In this document: piece after piece, positions 44,273-52,642 of the stretch
Numbering within the stretch: the stretch's first letter is position 1
Layout: the number at the start of each line of letters is the position of its first letter
NCBI GenBank assembly: GCA_902778285.1
Contig: CACYXC010000001.1
Span: 1-64,000, forward strand
Length of the DNA: 64,000 bases
Direction of reading: 5' to 3'
Source: Oscillospiraceae bacterium
GTDB taxonomy: Bacteria > Bacillota > Clostridia > Oscillospirales > Oscillospiraceae
Notes under the pieces: generated by a model
Databases searched by the model: none
Seen by the model: the letters and a program-made list of their open reading frames with translations, nothing else
What the model was told of the DNA's origin: nothing
Translations under genes and position numbers: made by a program

Positions 44273-45709
44273 ATGGCGGAGCTGAAGATCCCGAGGCCGA
44301 GCGAGAAGCAGCGGCGGTTTTTGAACGACAGGCACAGGTATATCGGCTACGGCGGCGCGCGGGGCGGGGGAAAGAGCTGGGCCGTGCGCATCAAAGCGGC
44401 GCTGCTGTGCCTCAAGTACCCGGGGATCAAGGTCATGATCGTGCGCAAGACCTATCCGGAGCTGCAGGAGAACCACATCCTGCCGCTGTGCGAGCTGCTG
44501 CATGTCTACGACGAGGACAGCGAGAAGCGCCTGGCTCTGTATAACGACCAGAAGAAGCACATCGTCTTCCCCAACGGCAGCCGCATCCTCTTTCGCTACT
44601 GCGACAATGACGCGGACGCGCACCGCTTTCAGGGCACCGAGGTGGACGTGCTGTTCGTGGACGAGGCCACGCAGCAGACCGAGGAGCGCATGGACCGGCT
44701 GCGGGCCTGCGTGCGCGGCGTCAACGACTTTCCCAAGCGCATCTATTTCACCATGAACCCCGGCGGAGAGGGACACGGCTGGGTCAGGCGCCTGTTCATC
44801 GACCGCGTCTACCGCGAGGGCGAGGACGCGGCGGATTTCAGCTTCATCCCGGCGCTGGCCACCGACAACGAGGCGCTCATGCGCGCCGACCCCGACTACA
44901 TCCGCAGGCTGCGCTCCCTGCCGCCCAAGCTGCGGGACGCCTGGCTCCACGGGCGCTGGGACCTGTTCGAGGGGCAGTTTTTCGAGGACTTCCGGGTGAC
45001 GCCCGATCTGGCGGCAGCTCAAAAGTGCGGCTTTACCGATTCGTCAGAGGAGCTCAGACGCCAGCGGCGCTTCACCCACGTCATCGAGCCCTTCGACCTC
45101 TCGGCCGGGGACAAGCGGGGCTGGAGCGTGTTTCGCAGCTACGACTTCGGCTACGGGCGGCCCTTCTCCTGCGCGTGGTGGGCGGTGGATTACGACGGCG
45201 TGCTCTACCGCGTCCTCGAGCTCTACGGCTGCACCGGCACGCCGAACGAGGGCCTGCGCTGGACGCCGGAGAAGCAGTTTTCGGAGATCGCGCGCATCGA
45301 GCGGGAGCACCCCTGGCTGCGCGGGCGGCGCATCGCCGGCGTGGCCGACCCTTCGATCTGGGACGGCAGCCGGGGCGAGAGCGTAGCGGAGACGGCGGCC
45401 CGCTGCGGGATCCACTTCGTGCCGGGGGACAACCAGCGCATCCCGGGCTGGATGCAGTGCCACTACCGCCTGCAGTTCGATGAACAGGGCTATCCCCGCA
45501 TGTATGTGTTCGATACCTGCGCCGCCTTCCTGCGCACCGTGCCGCTGATGCAGTTTTCCAAAAGCTGCCCGGAGGATCTGGACAGCACGCGGGAGGACCA
45601 CGTCTGCGACGAGTGGCGCTACGCCTGCATGTCGCGACCGGTGACACCGATGCGAAAGACGGAGGACGCGAGTTTTGCGATCGATCCTCTGGCGAGGCGG
45701 CAGGCGTAG
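44273..45709 (+). CDS. Phage terminase large subunit
   Basis: 478 residues. Packaging motor ATPase/nuclease. Walker A GYGGARGGGKSWAVR near residue 30, Walker B VDVLFVDEATQQT near 130, coupling motif YFTMNPGGEGHGW. The RNase H-like nuclease domain begins at YDFGYGRPFSCAWW near 285 with the acidic residue, and VADPSIWDG. GGGGAGG lies upstream. The last 93 bases of the region, including its stop, are duplicated downstream. Codon use and GC match the host. Confidence 0.92.
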   Translation: MAELKIPRPSEKQRRFLNDRHRYIGYGGARGGGKSWAVRIKAALLCLKYPGIKVMIVRKTYPELQENHILPLCELLHVYDEDSEKRLALYNDQKKHIVFPNGSRILFRYCDNDADAHRFQGTEVDVLFVDEATQQTEERMDRLRACVRGVNDFPKRIYFTMNPGGEGHGWVRRLFIDRVYREGEDAADFSFIPALATDNEALMRADPDYIRRLRSLPPKLRDAWLHGRWDLFEGQFFEDFRVTPDLAAAQKCGFTDSSEELRRQRRFTHVIEPFDLSAGDKRGWSVFRSYDFGYGRPFSCAWWAVDYDGVLYRVLELYGCTGTPNEGLRWTPEKQFSEIARIEREHPWLRGRRIAGVADPSIWDGSRGESVAETAARCGIHFVPGDNQRIPGWMQCHYRLQFDEQGYPRMYVFDTCAAFLRTVPLMQFSKSCPEDLDSTREDHVCDEWRYACMSRPVTPMRKTEDASFAIDPLARRQA

Positions 45710-45928
45710 CGCCGGGGCCCCCGGCAAAGCCGGAGGCTTTGACGGGGGAGAGGAGGAAGGAGGCCGCGGATATGGCGCTCTTCCGGCTCTTCCGAAAACC
45801 GGGGGAGCAGAATGGAGCGGCCTTCTTCTGACGACACGCCTGCATGTCGCGACCGGTGACACCGATGCGAAAGACGGAGGACGCGGGTTTTGCGATCGAT
45901 CCTCTGGCGAGGCGGCAGGCGTAGCGCC
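45621..45928. repeat. G-type element flanked by 93-bp direct duplications
   Basis: 45621-45713 (terminase 3' end, stop and GCGCC) recurs at 45836-45928 with a single base difference. The 122 bp between begins GGGGCCCCCGGCAAAGCC and ends GGCCTTCTTCTGACGAC; its complement resembles the in-frame insert of the Prp-like gene at 48017-48130 (CAGAAGAAG start, GGGGGCCCC end). Confidence 0.88.
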
Positions 45929-46039
45929 CATGAGAACGCATAGCACCCAGCGCATAGCACTTAGCCCCTAACGCCTGAAAAAGAGCGCGTAGGAGAGTGG
46001 AGCGCTAAGCACCAGGCGCTGAAAGAAAGGATGGATGAA
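45710..46039. other. 330-bp gene-free gap between terminase and portal
   Basis: Made up of the G-type element, the second copy of the terminase 3' end and a D-type repeat (45940-46030: AGCGCATAGCACTTAGCCCC, GAGCGCTAAGCACCAGGCGC). No gene. Confidence 0.75.
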
Positions 46040-47896
46040 ATGTCAAGCATGACCCCGGAGCGGCTGCGGGAGTTCACCGCGCAGCTCCAGAAGTACAAGA
46101 CGGGCAAGGCCAGCCTGGAGCGGCGGGTGGTCTCCGCCGAAAACTGGTGGAAGCTGCGCAACCGCTTCGAGGAGCGGCGCGGCGGTCTCGGCGACGACGG
46201 CGGCTACCGCTCGGAGAGCGGGTGGCTGCATAACGTCATCGTCTCCAAGCACGCCGACGCGATGGAGGCCTACCCCGAGCCGCTGATCCTGCCGCGGGAG
46301 CCGGGAGACCGGGAGCAGGCGCGGCTGCTGTCGGCGATCCTGCCCTGCGTTCTGGAGCAGAACCGCTTCGAAAAGACCTACGACGCCGCCATGTGGCAGA
46401 AGCTCAAGACCGGCACCGCCTGCTACCGCGTCGTCTGGGACCCGGACAAGTGCGGCGGCCTCGGCGATATCGCCATCGAGCGGGTGGACCTGCTCAACCT
46501 CTTCTGGGAGCCGGGCGTGGACGATATCCAGAAAAGCCGCTATTTCTTCTGCACCCATCTGGAGGATGAGGAGAGCCTGTGCGAGCGCTATCCGCAGCTG
46601 CGCGGAAGGCTTCGCTCCTCGCCGTTCATGGCAACGCGCTTCGTCTACGACGACACGGTGAGCCTTGAGGGCAAGGTCACGGTCATCGAGGTCTATTACA
46701 AGAAGCGCGGCGTGCTGCACTACTGCAGGTACGTGGGGGATACGGCGCTGTACGCGACGGAGGAAGCGCGGGACGCCGAGGGCGTCGTCCCCTACGGCAC
46801 GGAGGAACGGGACGTCGAGGACGCCGTCCCCTACAGCGGAGAGAAGGGCCTTTATGCACACGGGAAGTACCCCTTCGTGTTCGACCCGCTGTTTCCCGTG
46901 GAGGGCAGCCCCTGCGGCTACGGCTTTGTGGACCTCTGCGCCAACGTCCAGACCGCCATCGACCTGATGCGCACCGCCTTCGTCAAGAACACGCTGGTCG
47001 GCGCTACGCCCCGCTACTTCCAGCGCATCGACGGCTCGGTCAACGAGGAGGAGTTCACCGATCTGAGCCGCGCGCTGGTGCATGTCAGCGGCAATCTGGG
47101 CGAGGACAGCCTGCGGCAGATCGGCTTTGCGGGGCTGCCCGGCGTCTATGTCAGCGTGCTGGAGTCGGCCATCCGCGAGCTGCGCGAGACCTCCGGCAAC
47201 ACCGAGACCGCCAACGGGACCATGAACGTGGGCGTGACCGCCGCCTCCGCGATTGCAGCGCTGCAGGAGGCCAGCGGCAAGGGCAGCCGGGACGCGACAC
47301 GCGCCTCCTATCTCGCCTTTGCCGAGATCGTGGAGCTGTGCATCGAGCTGATCCGCCAGTTCTACAGTCTGCCGCGGCAGTTTCGCATCACGGGGAGCTT
47401 CGGCGGGGCGGATTTCGTGACCCTGGACAACCGGGCGCTGCTGCCGCGGGCGCTGCCCGGGCTCGAGGCCCTGAGTCAGCCGAGCTTTGACATCCGCGTG
47501 TCCGCGCAGAAGCGAAACGCCTACTCCCGTCTGAGCCAGAACGAGCTGGCGATGGAGCTCTACCGCATGGGCCTGTTCGAGCCCGGCCACGAGCAGCAGG
47601 CGCTGGGCCTGCTGGACATGATGGAGTTCGACGGCCGGGAGCAGCTGATGCTGCGTCTGAGCGCCGGGCTCGGCCTGCGGGAGAAGCTGCGGGAGCTGAC
47701 GGCCTACAAGGCGCTGGCGGTGGCGCTGGCCCGGCGCTACCGGCCCGACTTGGCGGCGGGGCTGCTGGGCGGCGAGAGCCCCGCTTCCGGGCTGCCCGCC
47801 GCGGATGAGGCAGCTCCCCCGGCGGAGAATGCCGGCGCGCCGGATCCGGTGGTGAGCGCCCGCGCGGCGGCCAGTACGGCGGGGATCCCGGAATGA
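46040..47896 (+). CDS. Phage portal protein
   Basis: 618 residues, long and closer in size to P22-like portals than to siphophage ones. ATG 46040 is chosen because AAAGG ends nine bases before it; ATG 46031 touches that site. Features: LREFTAQLQKYKTG and WWKLRNRFEE at the N-terminus, MWQKLKTGTACYRVVWDPDK, YPFVFDPLFPVEGSPCGYGF, VDLCANVQTAIDLMRTAFVK, and the TANGTMNVGVTAASAIAALQ stem-like region. Residues about 244-268 are a 13-residue tandem repeat (RDAEGVVPYGTEE/RDVEDAVPYSGEK) made from B-type repeat DNA. It overlaps the next gene by four bases. Confidence 0.85.
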   Translation: MSSMTPERLREFTAQLQKYKTGKASLERRVVSAENWWKLRNRFEERRGGLGDDGGYRSESGWLHNVIVSKHADAMEAYPEPLILPREPGDREQARLLSAILPCVLEQNRFEKTYDAAMWQKLKTGTACYRVVWDPDKCGGLGDIAIERVDLLNLFWEPGVDDIQKSRYFFCTHLEDEESLCERYPQLRGRLRSSPFMATRFVYDDTVSLEGKVTVIEVYYKKRGVLHYCRYVGDTALYATEEARDAEGVVPYGTEERDVEDAVPYSGEKGLYAHGKYPFVFDPLFPVEGSPCGYGFVDLCANVQTAIDLMRTAFVKNTLVGATPRYFQRIDGSVNEEEFTDLSRALVHVSGNLGEDSLRQIGFAGLPGVYVSVLESAIRELRETSGNTETANGTMNVGVTAASAIAALQEASGKGSRDATRASYLAFAEIVELCIELIRQFYSLPRQFRITGSFGGADFVTLDNRALLPRALPGLEALSQPSFDIRVSAQKRNAYSRLSQNELAMELYRMGLFEPGHEQQALGLLDMMEFDGREQLMLRLSAGLGLREKLRELTAYKALAVALARRYRPDLAAGLLGGESPASGLPAADEAAPPAENAGAPDPVVSARAAASTAGIPE

Positions 47897-48285
47897 CGAG
47901 CGTACGATACGATCCTGCCGTGCCGGAGATGGTCTTCACCGGGCACGCCGGGGCCGCAGAAGCGGGGCGGGATCCCGTCTGCGCCGCGCTGAGCATGCTG
48001 ATGTTCACTCTGGCGTCAGAAGAAGCTCACTCCGCTCCGTTTTCCCGTGAAAAAGGGAAAACTGCGCATCCGTTCCCTCCTTCTTCCTTATCCCCGTCAA
48101 AGCGCGAAGGCTTTGCCGGGGGCCCCGGGGGTGCGAACGGAACACGGGAACTCTGCGTAGAGATTCAGGACGGGTACTGCCGGGCCTGCGGCGGAGAGAG
48201 GGCGGTCTATGAGGTGATCGCCGCGGGGCTTCGGCTGCTCGCGGCGGAGTACCCGGAGCATGTGAGTCTGGAGGTGAAGACATGA
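47893..48285 (+). CDS. Prp-like cysteine protease carrying a repeat insert
   Basis: 130 residues. The start (VRYDPAVPEMVFTGHAGAAE, GRDPVCAALSMLMFTLA) matches the catalytic His (GHA) and Cys (DPVCAA, usually DIVCAA) segments of Prp, the protease that trims ribosomal protein bL27 in Firmicutes and staphylococcal phage capsid proteins. Residues about 42-79 are encoded by a 114-bp G-type element, exactly 38 codons. After it, VEIQDGYCRACGGE and YEVIAAGLRLLAAEYPEHV resume the family pattern. Here a capsid-processing role is likely. ATGA overlaps link both neighbours. Confidence 0.7.
   Translation: MTSVRYDPAVPEMVFTGHAGAAEAGRDPVCAALSMLMFTLASEEAHSAPFSREKGKTAHPFPPSSLSPSKREGFAGGPGGANGTRELCVEIQDGYCRACGGERAVYEVIAAGLRLLAAEYPEHVSLEVKT
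48017..48130. repeat. G-type element inside the Prp-like gene
   Basis: CAGAAGAAGCTCACTCCGC at the left, CCCGTCAAAGCGCGAAGGC and GCCGGGGGCCCCGG at the right. Inverse orientation to the copy at 45714. Its length is a multiple of three and adds no stop codon. Confidence 0.75.
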
Positions 48286-48917
48286 CGCAGGAGGTCCTGG
48301 ATTCCCTGCAGGGGGAGACAAAGCCGGAAGCGGCAGAAGAAACGGCCCCGAAAAGGGAAGTGGAAGAGAAACCCCTCCGACCCGGCGATGCCGTACCGCC
48401 TCCCCTCACAGGGGAGGAAGAGGGTTCTGAACGACCGAATCAAGCGGAAAGAGACCCCTCATCCGCCCCTTCGGGGCACCTTCCCCTCAAGGGGAAGGCA
48501 GAGGAGCGGAACCGAAGGGCGAGCGGTGAAAACGCTTTCGTGCCGGATGCCCGGAAACTGCGTGAGCATCTCGCCCTGCTGCGCGCGCAGGCGGCGGAGA
48601 TGCCCGGCTTCGATCTGGAGCAGGCGCTGCGCGATCCGGCCTTCGTGCGGCTGACCGCGCCGGGCGTGGGTGTGCCGGTGCGCGACGCCTGGTACGCGCT
48701 GCACCGGGAGGAGACCGAGCGGCGGAGAAGTGAGGAGAACCGCGCGATGCTGGCGAGGGCGGCGGCCGCCTCCGCCCGGCGGCCCCGGGAGGGGGGAGGC
48801 AGCGGCGGCACGGCGCTGATCGCCGCCGACTACCGGAGCCTCAGCCGCGCCGAGCAGCTTCGCGTCAAGCAGCGGATCTTCGAGGCCGGCGCAAGAGGGG
48901 AGAAGGTCTATCCCTGA
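48282..48917 (+). CDS. Scaffold-like phage protein with a repeat-derived N-terminal segment
   Basis: 211 residues, between the protease and the major capsid gene, where scaffolding proteins lie. It is acidic at the N-terminus (MTQEVLDSLQGETKPEAAEE), then residues about 39-73 are encoded by R1-type hairpin DNA (PPPLTGEEEG ... SSAPSGHLPLKGKAEE). After that, ARKLREHLALLRAQAAEMPG and RVKQRIFEAGARGEKVYP are helical and charged. No enzymatic motif. The scaffold role is inferred from position and composition. Confidence 0.6.
   Translation: MTQEVLDSLQGETKPEAAEETAPKREVEEKPLRPGDAVPPPLTGEEEGSERPNQAERDPSSAPSGHLPLKGKAEERNRRASGENAFVPDARKLREHLALLRAQAAEMPGFDLEQALRDPAFVRLTAPGVGVPVRDAWYALHREETERRRSEENRAMLARAAAASARRPREGGGSGGTALIAADYRSLSRAEQLRVKQRIFEAGARGEKVYP
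48398..48500. repeat. R1-type repeat inside the scaffold-like gene
   Basis: GCCTCCCCTCACAGGGGAGG hairpin and, after about 45 bases, ACCCCTCATCCGCCCCTTCG with a CTTCCCC/GGGGAAGG hairpin, as in the intergenic copies, but read through in frame. Confidence 0.75.
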
Positions 48918-48981
48918 ACCCATGCCTGTCATACGGACTGCTTCCCCAGAGGAGGAGGGCAGGGAGACCGGATAAACGGAC

Positions 48982-49033
48982 GCCCCTCATCCGTCCGCTC
49001 CGCGGACAGCTTCCCCCGAGGGGGAAGCCTATT
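48982..49033 (+). repeat. R1-type short repeat before the capsid gene
   Basis: CCCCTCATCCGTCCGCTCCG, then GGAC and CTTCCCCCGAGGGGGAAG hairpin. The capsid gene's ribosome site GGAAAGGAGA begins right after it. Confidence 0.8.
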
Positions 49034-49050
49034 TGGAAAGGAGATTGTGA

Positions 49051-50145
49051 ATGAACATCAATCTGCAGTTTTTTGCCGATGCCGGGACGCTGGTCAACGG
49101 CACGGAAAACTATGTGAACGCCGGCACCGGCGCGACCACCGCGTTCACTGACAGCAAGACCCTCAGCCCGGAGCTGAAGGCCTTCTATGACACGGAGCTT
49201 CTGGAAAACGCCCGCACGGAACTGTTCTACGCGCAGTTTGCCAAGCGCCAGCCCCTGCCCGCCAACCACAAGGGCCAGGTGGAGTGGCGCAAGTGGAACA
49301 CCTTTGACCGCGCCGCCAAGCTCACCGAGGGTGTGATCCCCACGGGCCAGAAGTTCGGCGTCACGACCGTGACCGGCGCGGTCGATCAGTACGGCACCTA
49401 CACCTCCATCACCGACAAGCTGGAGCTGCGCGCCTACGACGACGTGATCCTCGGCGCGACCGAGGAGATGGGCGCCTCCGCCGCCGAGACGCAGGAGAAG
49501 CTGATCCGCGACGCGCTGCTGCTGGGCACGAACGTGCTCTACTGCGACAACATCAACCCCGCCACCGGCGCGGCGGCCAGCGGCAGCGGCGTGGTGGCCA
49601 CGCCCGCAGGCTGCGCCCAGATGGAGGCCAGCGCCTCCGCCATGAGCATGCTGACCCCGGCCATGATCAACAAGGCCGTCACCATCATGAAGAAAAACCG
49701 CGTGCCCCGTATCAACGGCCGCTATTACGCGGTGATCCACCCCAGCGTGGCCCACGACCTGCGCTCCTGCGAGGGCTGGATCGAGGCCCACAAGTATGCC
49801 GCGCCCGAGGAGCTCTTCAACGGCGAGATCGGCGAGCTGCACGGCGTGCGCTTCATCGAGAACGTCTTTGCGCCCGTGCTGGCCGGCGACGACTACAAGA
49901 ACAAGGCCAACACCTGCACCTACGCCAGCTACTTCTTCGGCAAGGACGCCTTCGGCATCATCGACCCCGAGGGCGGCGCGCTGGAGATGATCATCCACGA
50001 CAAGGGCGAGATCGGCGGTCCGCTGAACCAGTTCAGCACCATCGGCTACAAGTTCGAGACCAACGGCGCAACCATCCTCTATCCCGAGCGCCTGCTGCGC
50101 GTGATGAGCTGCTCCAGCTTCTCCGCCAGCGACGAGGTGAACTGA
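49051..50145 (+). CDS. N4-gp56 family major capsid protein
   Basis: 364 residues. HK97-like-fold capsid subunit of the N4 gp56 family: NINLQFFADAGTL start, LSPELKAFYDTELLENARTE, FYAQFAKRQPLPANHKGQVE, RKWNTFDRAAKLTEGVIPTG, GQYGT-like segment DQYGTYTSITDKLELRAYDD, and HGVRFIENVFAP in the C-terminal half. No obvious pro-domain: the N-terminus resembles the mature form. The ATG follows GGAAAGGAGA next to a repeat hairpin. It is the central structural gene of the block. Confidence 0.92.
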   Translation: MNINLQFFADAGTLVNGTENYVNAGTGATTAFTDSKTLSPELKAFYDTELLENARTELFYAQFAKRQPLPANHKGQVEWRKWNTFDRAAKLTEGVIPTGQKFGVTTVTGAVDQYGTYTSITDKLELRAYDDVILGATEEMGASAAETQEKLIRDALLLGTNVLYCDNINPATGAAASGSGVVATPAGCAQMEASASAMSMLTPAMINKAVTIMKKNRVPRINGRYYAVIHPSVAHDLRSCEGWIEAHKYAAPEELFNGEIGELHGVRFIENVFAPVLAGDDYKNKANTCTYASYFFGKDAFGIIDPEGGALEMIIHDKGEIGGPLNQFSTIGYKFETNGATILYPERLLRVMSCSSFSASDEVN

Positions 50146-50167
50146 GAAACAGAGGGCGGGATGGGGA

Positions 50168-50217
50168 GACCTCATCCGGCCCTTCGGGCCACCTTCCCCG
50201 TGCGCGGGGAAGGCAAA
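50168..50217 (+). repeat. R1-type short repeat after the capsid gene
   Basis: GACCTCATCCGGCCCTTCGG, CCTTCCCCGTGCGCGGGGAAGG, then the ribosome site AAGGAAAGGA of the next gene. Confidence 0.8.
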
Positions 50218-50228
50218 AAGGAAAGGAT

Positions 50229-50447
50229 ATGAAAATGAGCGAGAAACGTGTGGAAGTCTCCGTCCCGAGAGGGGCGGAGCGCGAGGACCCCAATCTCTTC
50301 GTGGGCATCAACGGCATGAGCTATCTGCTGCCCAAGGGCAAGAAGTCCAGCGTGCCGGCGGAGGTGGCGCAGGAGATCGCGCGCAGCGAGCGCGCCCGCG
50401 ACGCGCTGGACGCGACCATGGACAGCCTGCAGAGGGCCAAGGCATGA
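50229..50447 (+). CDS. Small phage head-associated hypothetical protein
   Basis: 72 residues. VEVSVPRGAEREDPNLFVGI and NGMSYLLPKGKKSSVPAEVA, then a helix with EIARSERARDALDATMDSLQ. Proteins of this size and 'FV.VNG..Y.IP.G' pattern commonly follow major capsid genes in Clostridial phages; their role may be decoration or head completion (inference). It ends in ATGA, overlapping the next gene. Confidence 0.7.
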   Translation: MKMSEKRVEVSVPRGAEREDPNLFVGINGMSYLLPKGKKSSVPAEVAQEIARSERARDALDATMDSLQRAKA

Positions 50448-50815
50448 CCGCGGGCGAGCTGATCGCCCAGGTGGACAGGCTGCGCCCCAACCAGTACTGC
50501 GCGGAGGAAAAGCTGCAGTGGCTGCGGCGCCTCGACGGGCAGATCCGCAGGGAGCTGGACGGCACCCATGAGCCGCAGGGCGCGCAGCCGGACGGCGCGG
50601 ACGAGCCCTACACCGAGGACACGGTGCTGCGCGTGGGCTTTCCCTACGACACGGAGCTGTATACCGCCTATCTCTTCAGTCAGATCGACCTGCACAACGG
50701 GGAGATCGGCAAGTACAACCAGAGCCTGACGCTGCTCTCCGCCGCCTGGCGTCAGCTGGCCGACAGCATCAACCGCGAGCGCCTGCCCAAACAGAAGGGC
50801 GCCTGGCGGCTCTGA
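50444..50815 (+). CDS. Phage head-tail connector-like hypothetical protein
   Basis: 123 residues. The N-terminal TAGELIAQVDRLRPNQYCAE EKLQWL segment and later FPYDTELYTAYLFSQIDLHN, YNQSLTLLSAAWRQLADSIN are helical, like the small adaptor proteins located between capsid and tail genes. No enzymatic motif. The adaptor role is inferred from gene order. ATG lies in ATGA shared with the upstream stop. Confidence 0.6.
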   Translation: MTAGELIAQVDRLRPNQYCAEEKLQWLRRLDGQIRRELDGTHEPQGAQPDGADEPYTEDTVLRVGFPYDTELYTAYLFSQIDLHNGEIGKYNQSLTLLSAAWRQLADSINRERLPKQKGAWRL

Positions 50816-50872
50816 GCGCGCGGCCTCCCCGGCGCGGCCCGAGGGGGCCGGAGGCGGAGGAAAGGAGCAAAC

Positions 50873-52624
50873 ATGCAGTTTCCCTATCTGAGCCCGACGC
50901 CGCAGACGCGGGTGGTCACGGACGTGTTCCGCGGCTATGACCACCGGCTGAGCGCGGCGGACGGGACCTTCTACGACACGCTGAACCTCTCGTCCCGGCA
51001 GTTCCCGCTGCTGAGTACCCGCCTGCGCCGCGGCACAGCGGCGCAGCTGACGCGGCCCGGCGGCCTGATCGGCAAGGACACGCTGTGCTGGGTGGCGGAT
51101 GGAACGCTTTATGTAAACCACTTGGCCACGCCGGTCACCGGACTGACGGAGGGCGAGAAGCAGCTGGTGAGCATGGGCGCCTACGTGCTGATCTTCCCGG
51201 ACAAGCGGTATTACAACACCCAGGACCCCTCCGACTACGGCTCCATGGAGGCGGATCTGACGCTCTCGGGCGAGATCCGCTACAGACTCTGCGACGCGGA
51301 GGGGACGGAGCTCGGCACGCCGCAGAGCTCCGCCGAGGAGCCCGAGACGCAGACCAACGCCGCGCTCTGGCTGGATACTTCCGGCGGCGGCAGGGTGCTG
51401 CGCCAGTACTCGCAGGCCCAGCGCGTCTGGGTGGAGCTGGAGAGCGTCTTCACGAAGCTCAGCTTTCCCAGTCTCGGGCGGGTCCCCGCGCTGTTTTCCC
51501 GTTACGACGGCGTGGAGATCAGCGGCGCGGCGCGCGGGGAGCTCAACGGCAGCAAGCTGCTCTACGCCCTCGGCGGCGGGGAACAGGAAGCAGACTACAT
51601 CGTCGTGGCAGGCCTGATCGACGCGCCTTTTACAGTCGAGGGCAGCGTCCGCCTGCGCCGAAGGCTGCCGGAGATGGACTTCGTCTGCGAGGCGCAGAAC
51701 CGGCTCTGGGGCTGCCGCTACGGCAACGACGGTGAGAAGAACGTCAACGAGATCTATGCCTCCGCGCTGGGAGACTTCAAAAACTTCCGGCAGTTTCCCG
51801 GCCTGAGCACCGACTCATGGACGGCCTCGGTGGGCTCCGACGGCCCCTGGACCGGCGCGGTCAACTATCTGGGGCGGCCCACCTTCTTCAAGGAAAACCG
51901 CATCCATCAGGTCGCGGTCTCATCCTCCGGCGCGCACCGGCTGGAGGAGACGATCTGCCGCGGCGTTCAGGCGGGCAGCCACAAGAGCCTGCAGGTGGTG
52001 GGCGAGAGCCTGTATTACAAGAGCGCGGGCCAGGTCTGCGTCTGGCAGGGCGGTTTTCCGCAGAGCGTCGGCACGGCGCTGGGCGAGATCGCCTACGACA
52101 GCGCCGCGGGCGGCAGCATCGACGGGCTGTATTACCTCTCCATGCGCGAGACGGAGAGCGGCGCGTGGCATCTGTTCTGCTATGACACCGAGCGCGGCGT
52201 CTGGTACCGCGAGGACGCGCTTCGCGCGCAGTGCTTTTCCGCCGTACGGGGGGAGCTTTACGCGATCGACGCCGACAGCGGCGCGCTGCTGGCGCTGCGC
52301 GGCACGACGGGCGAGATCGAGAGCAGCCTCGCTTGGATGGCGGAGACCGGCCTGCTCGACTATCAGACGCCGGAGCGCAAGTACGTCTCGCGCTATACGC
52401 TGACGCTGCGTGTGACGGCCGGCGCGAAAATCAGTCTCTGGCTGCGCTACGACTCCGAGGGCGACTGGGAGAAGAGCGGCGAGATGGAGCTCTTTTCGAG
52501 CGGCACGGCGGTGATCCCGGTCAGGCCCCGGCGCTGCGACCATCTGCAGCTGCGCATCTGCGGCGAGGGCGAGGTCAGGCTCTGCGCGCTGACCCGCATC
52601 CTCGAGACGGGCAGCGATATGTGA
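50873..52624 (+). CDS. Large phage structural protein, beta-propeller-like
   Basis: 583 residues. QFPYLSPTPQTRVVTDVFRG near the start, DMFYDTLNLS-like DGTFYDTLNLSS, then repeated strands with W and G (LCWVADGTLYVNH, LWGCRYGNDGEKNVNEIYAS, GRPTFFKENRIHQVAVSSSG, GESLYYKSAGQVCVWQGGF, WYREDALRAQCF). FKENRIH and the propeller-like repeats recall tail-hub or stabilisation proteins of podoviruses. No catalytic motif seen. Good ribosome site AAAGGAG. Confidence 0.65.
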   Translation: MQFPYLSPTPQTRVVTDVFRGYDHRLSAADGTFYDTLNLSSRQFPLLSTRLRRGTAAQLTRPGGLIGKDTLCWVADGTLYVNHLATPVTGLTEGEKQLVSMGAYVLIFPDKRYYNTQDPSDYGSMEADLTLSGEIRYRLCDAEGTELGTPQSSAEEPETQTNAALWLDTSGGGRVLRQYSQAQRVWVELESVFTKLSFPSLGRVPALFSRYDGVEISGAARGELNGSKLLYALGGGEQEADYIVVAGLIDAPFTVEGSVRLRRRLPEMDFVCEAQNRLWGCRYGNDGEKNVNEIYASALGDFKNFRQFPGLSTDSWTASVGSDGPWTGAVNYLGRPTFFKENRIHQVAVSSSGAHRLEETICRGVQAGSHKSLQVVGESLYYKSAGQVCVWQGGFPQSVGTALGEIAYDSAAGGSIDGLYYLSMRETESGAWHLFCYDTERGVWYREDALRAQCFSAVRGELYAIDADSGALLALRGTTGEIESSLAWMAETGLLDYQTPERKYVSRYTLTLRVTAGAKISLWLRYDSEGDWEKSGEMELFSSGTAVIPVRPRRCDHLQLRICGEGEVRLCALTRILETGSDM

Positions 52625-52642
52625 GGCGGGGAGGCGAACGCA

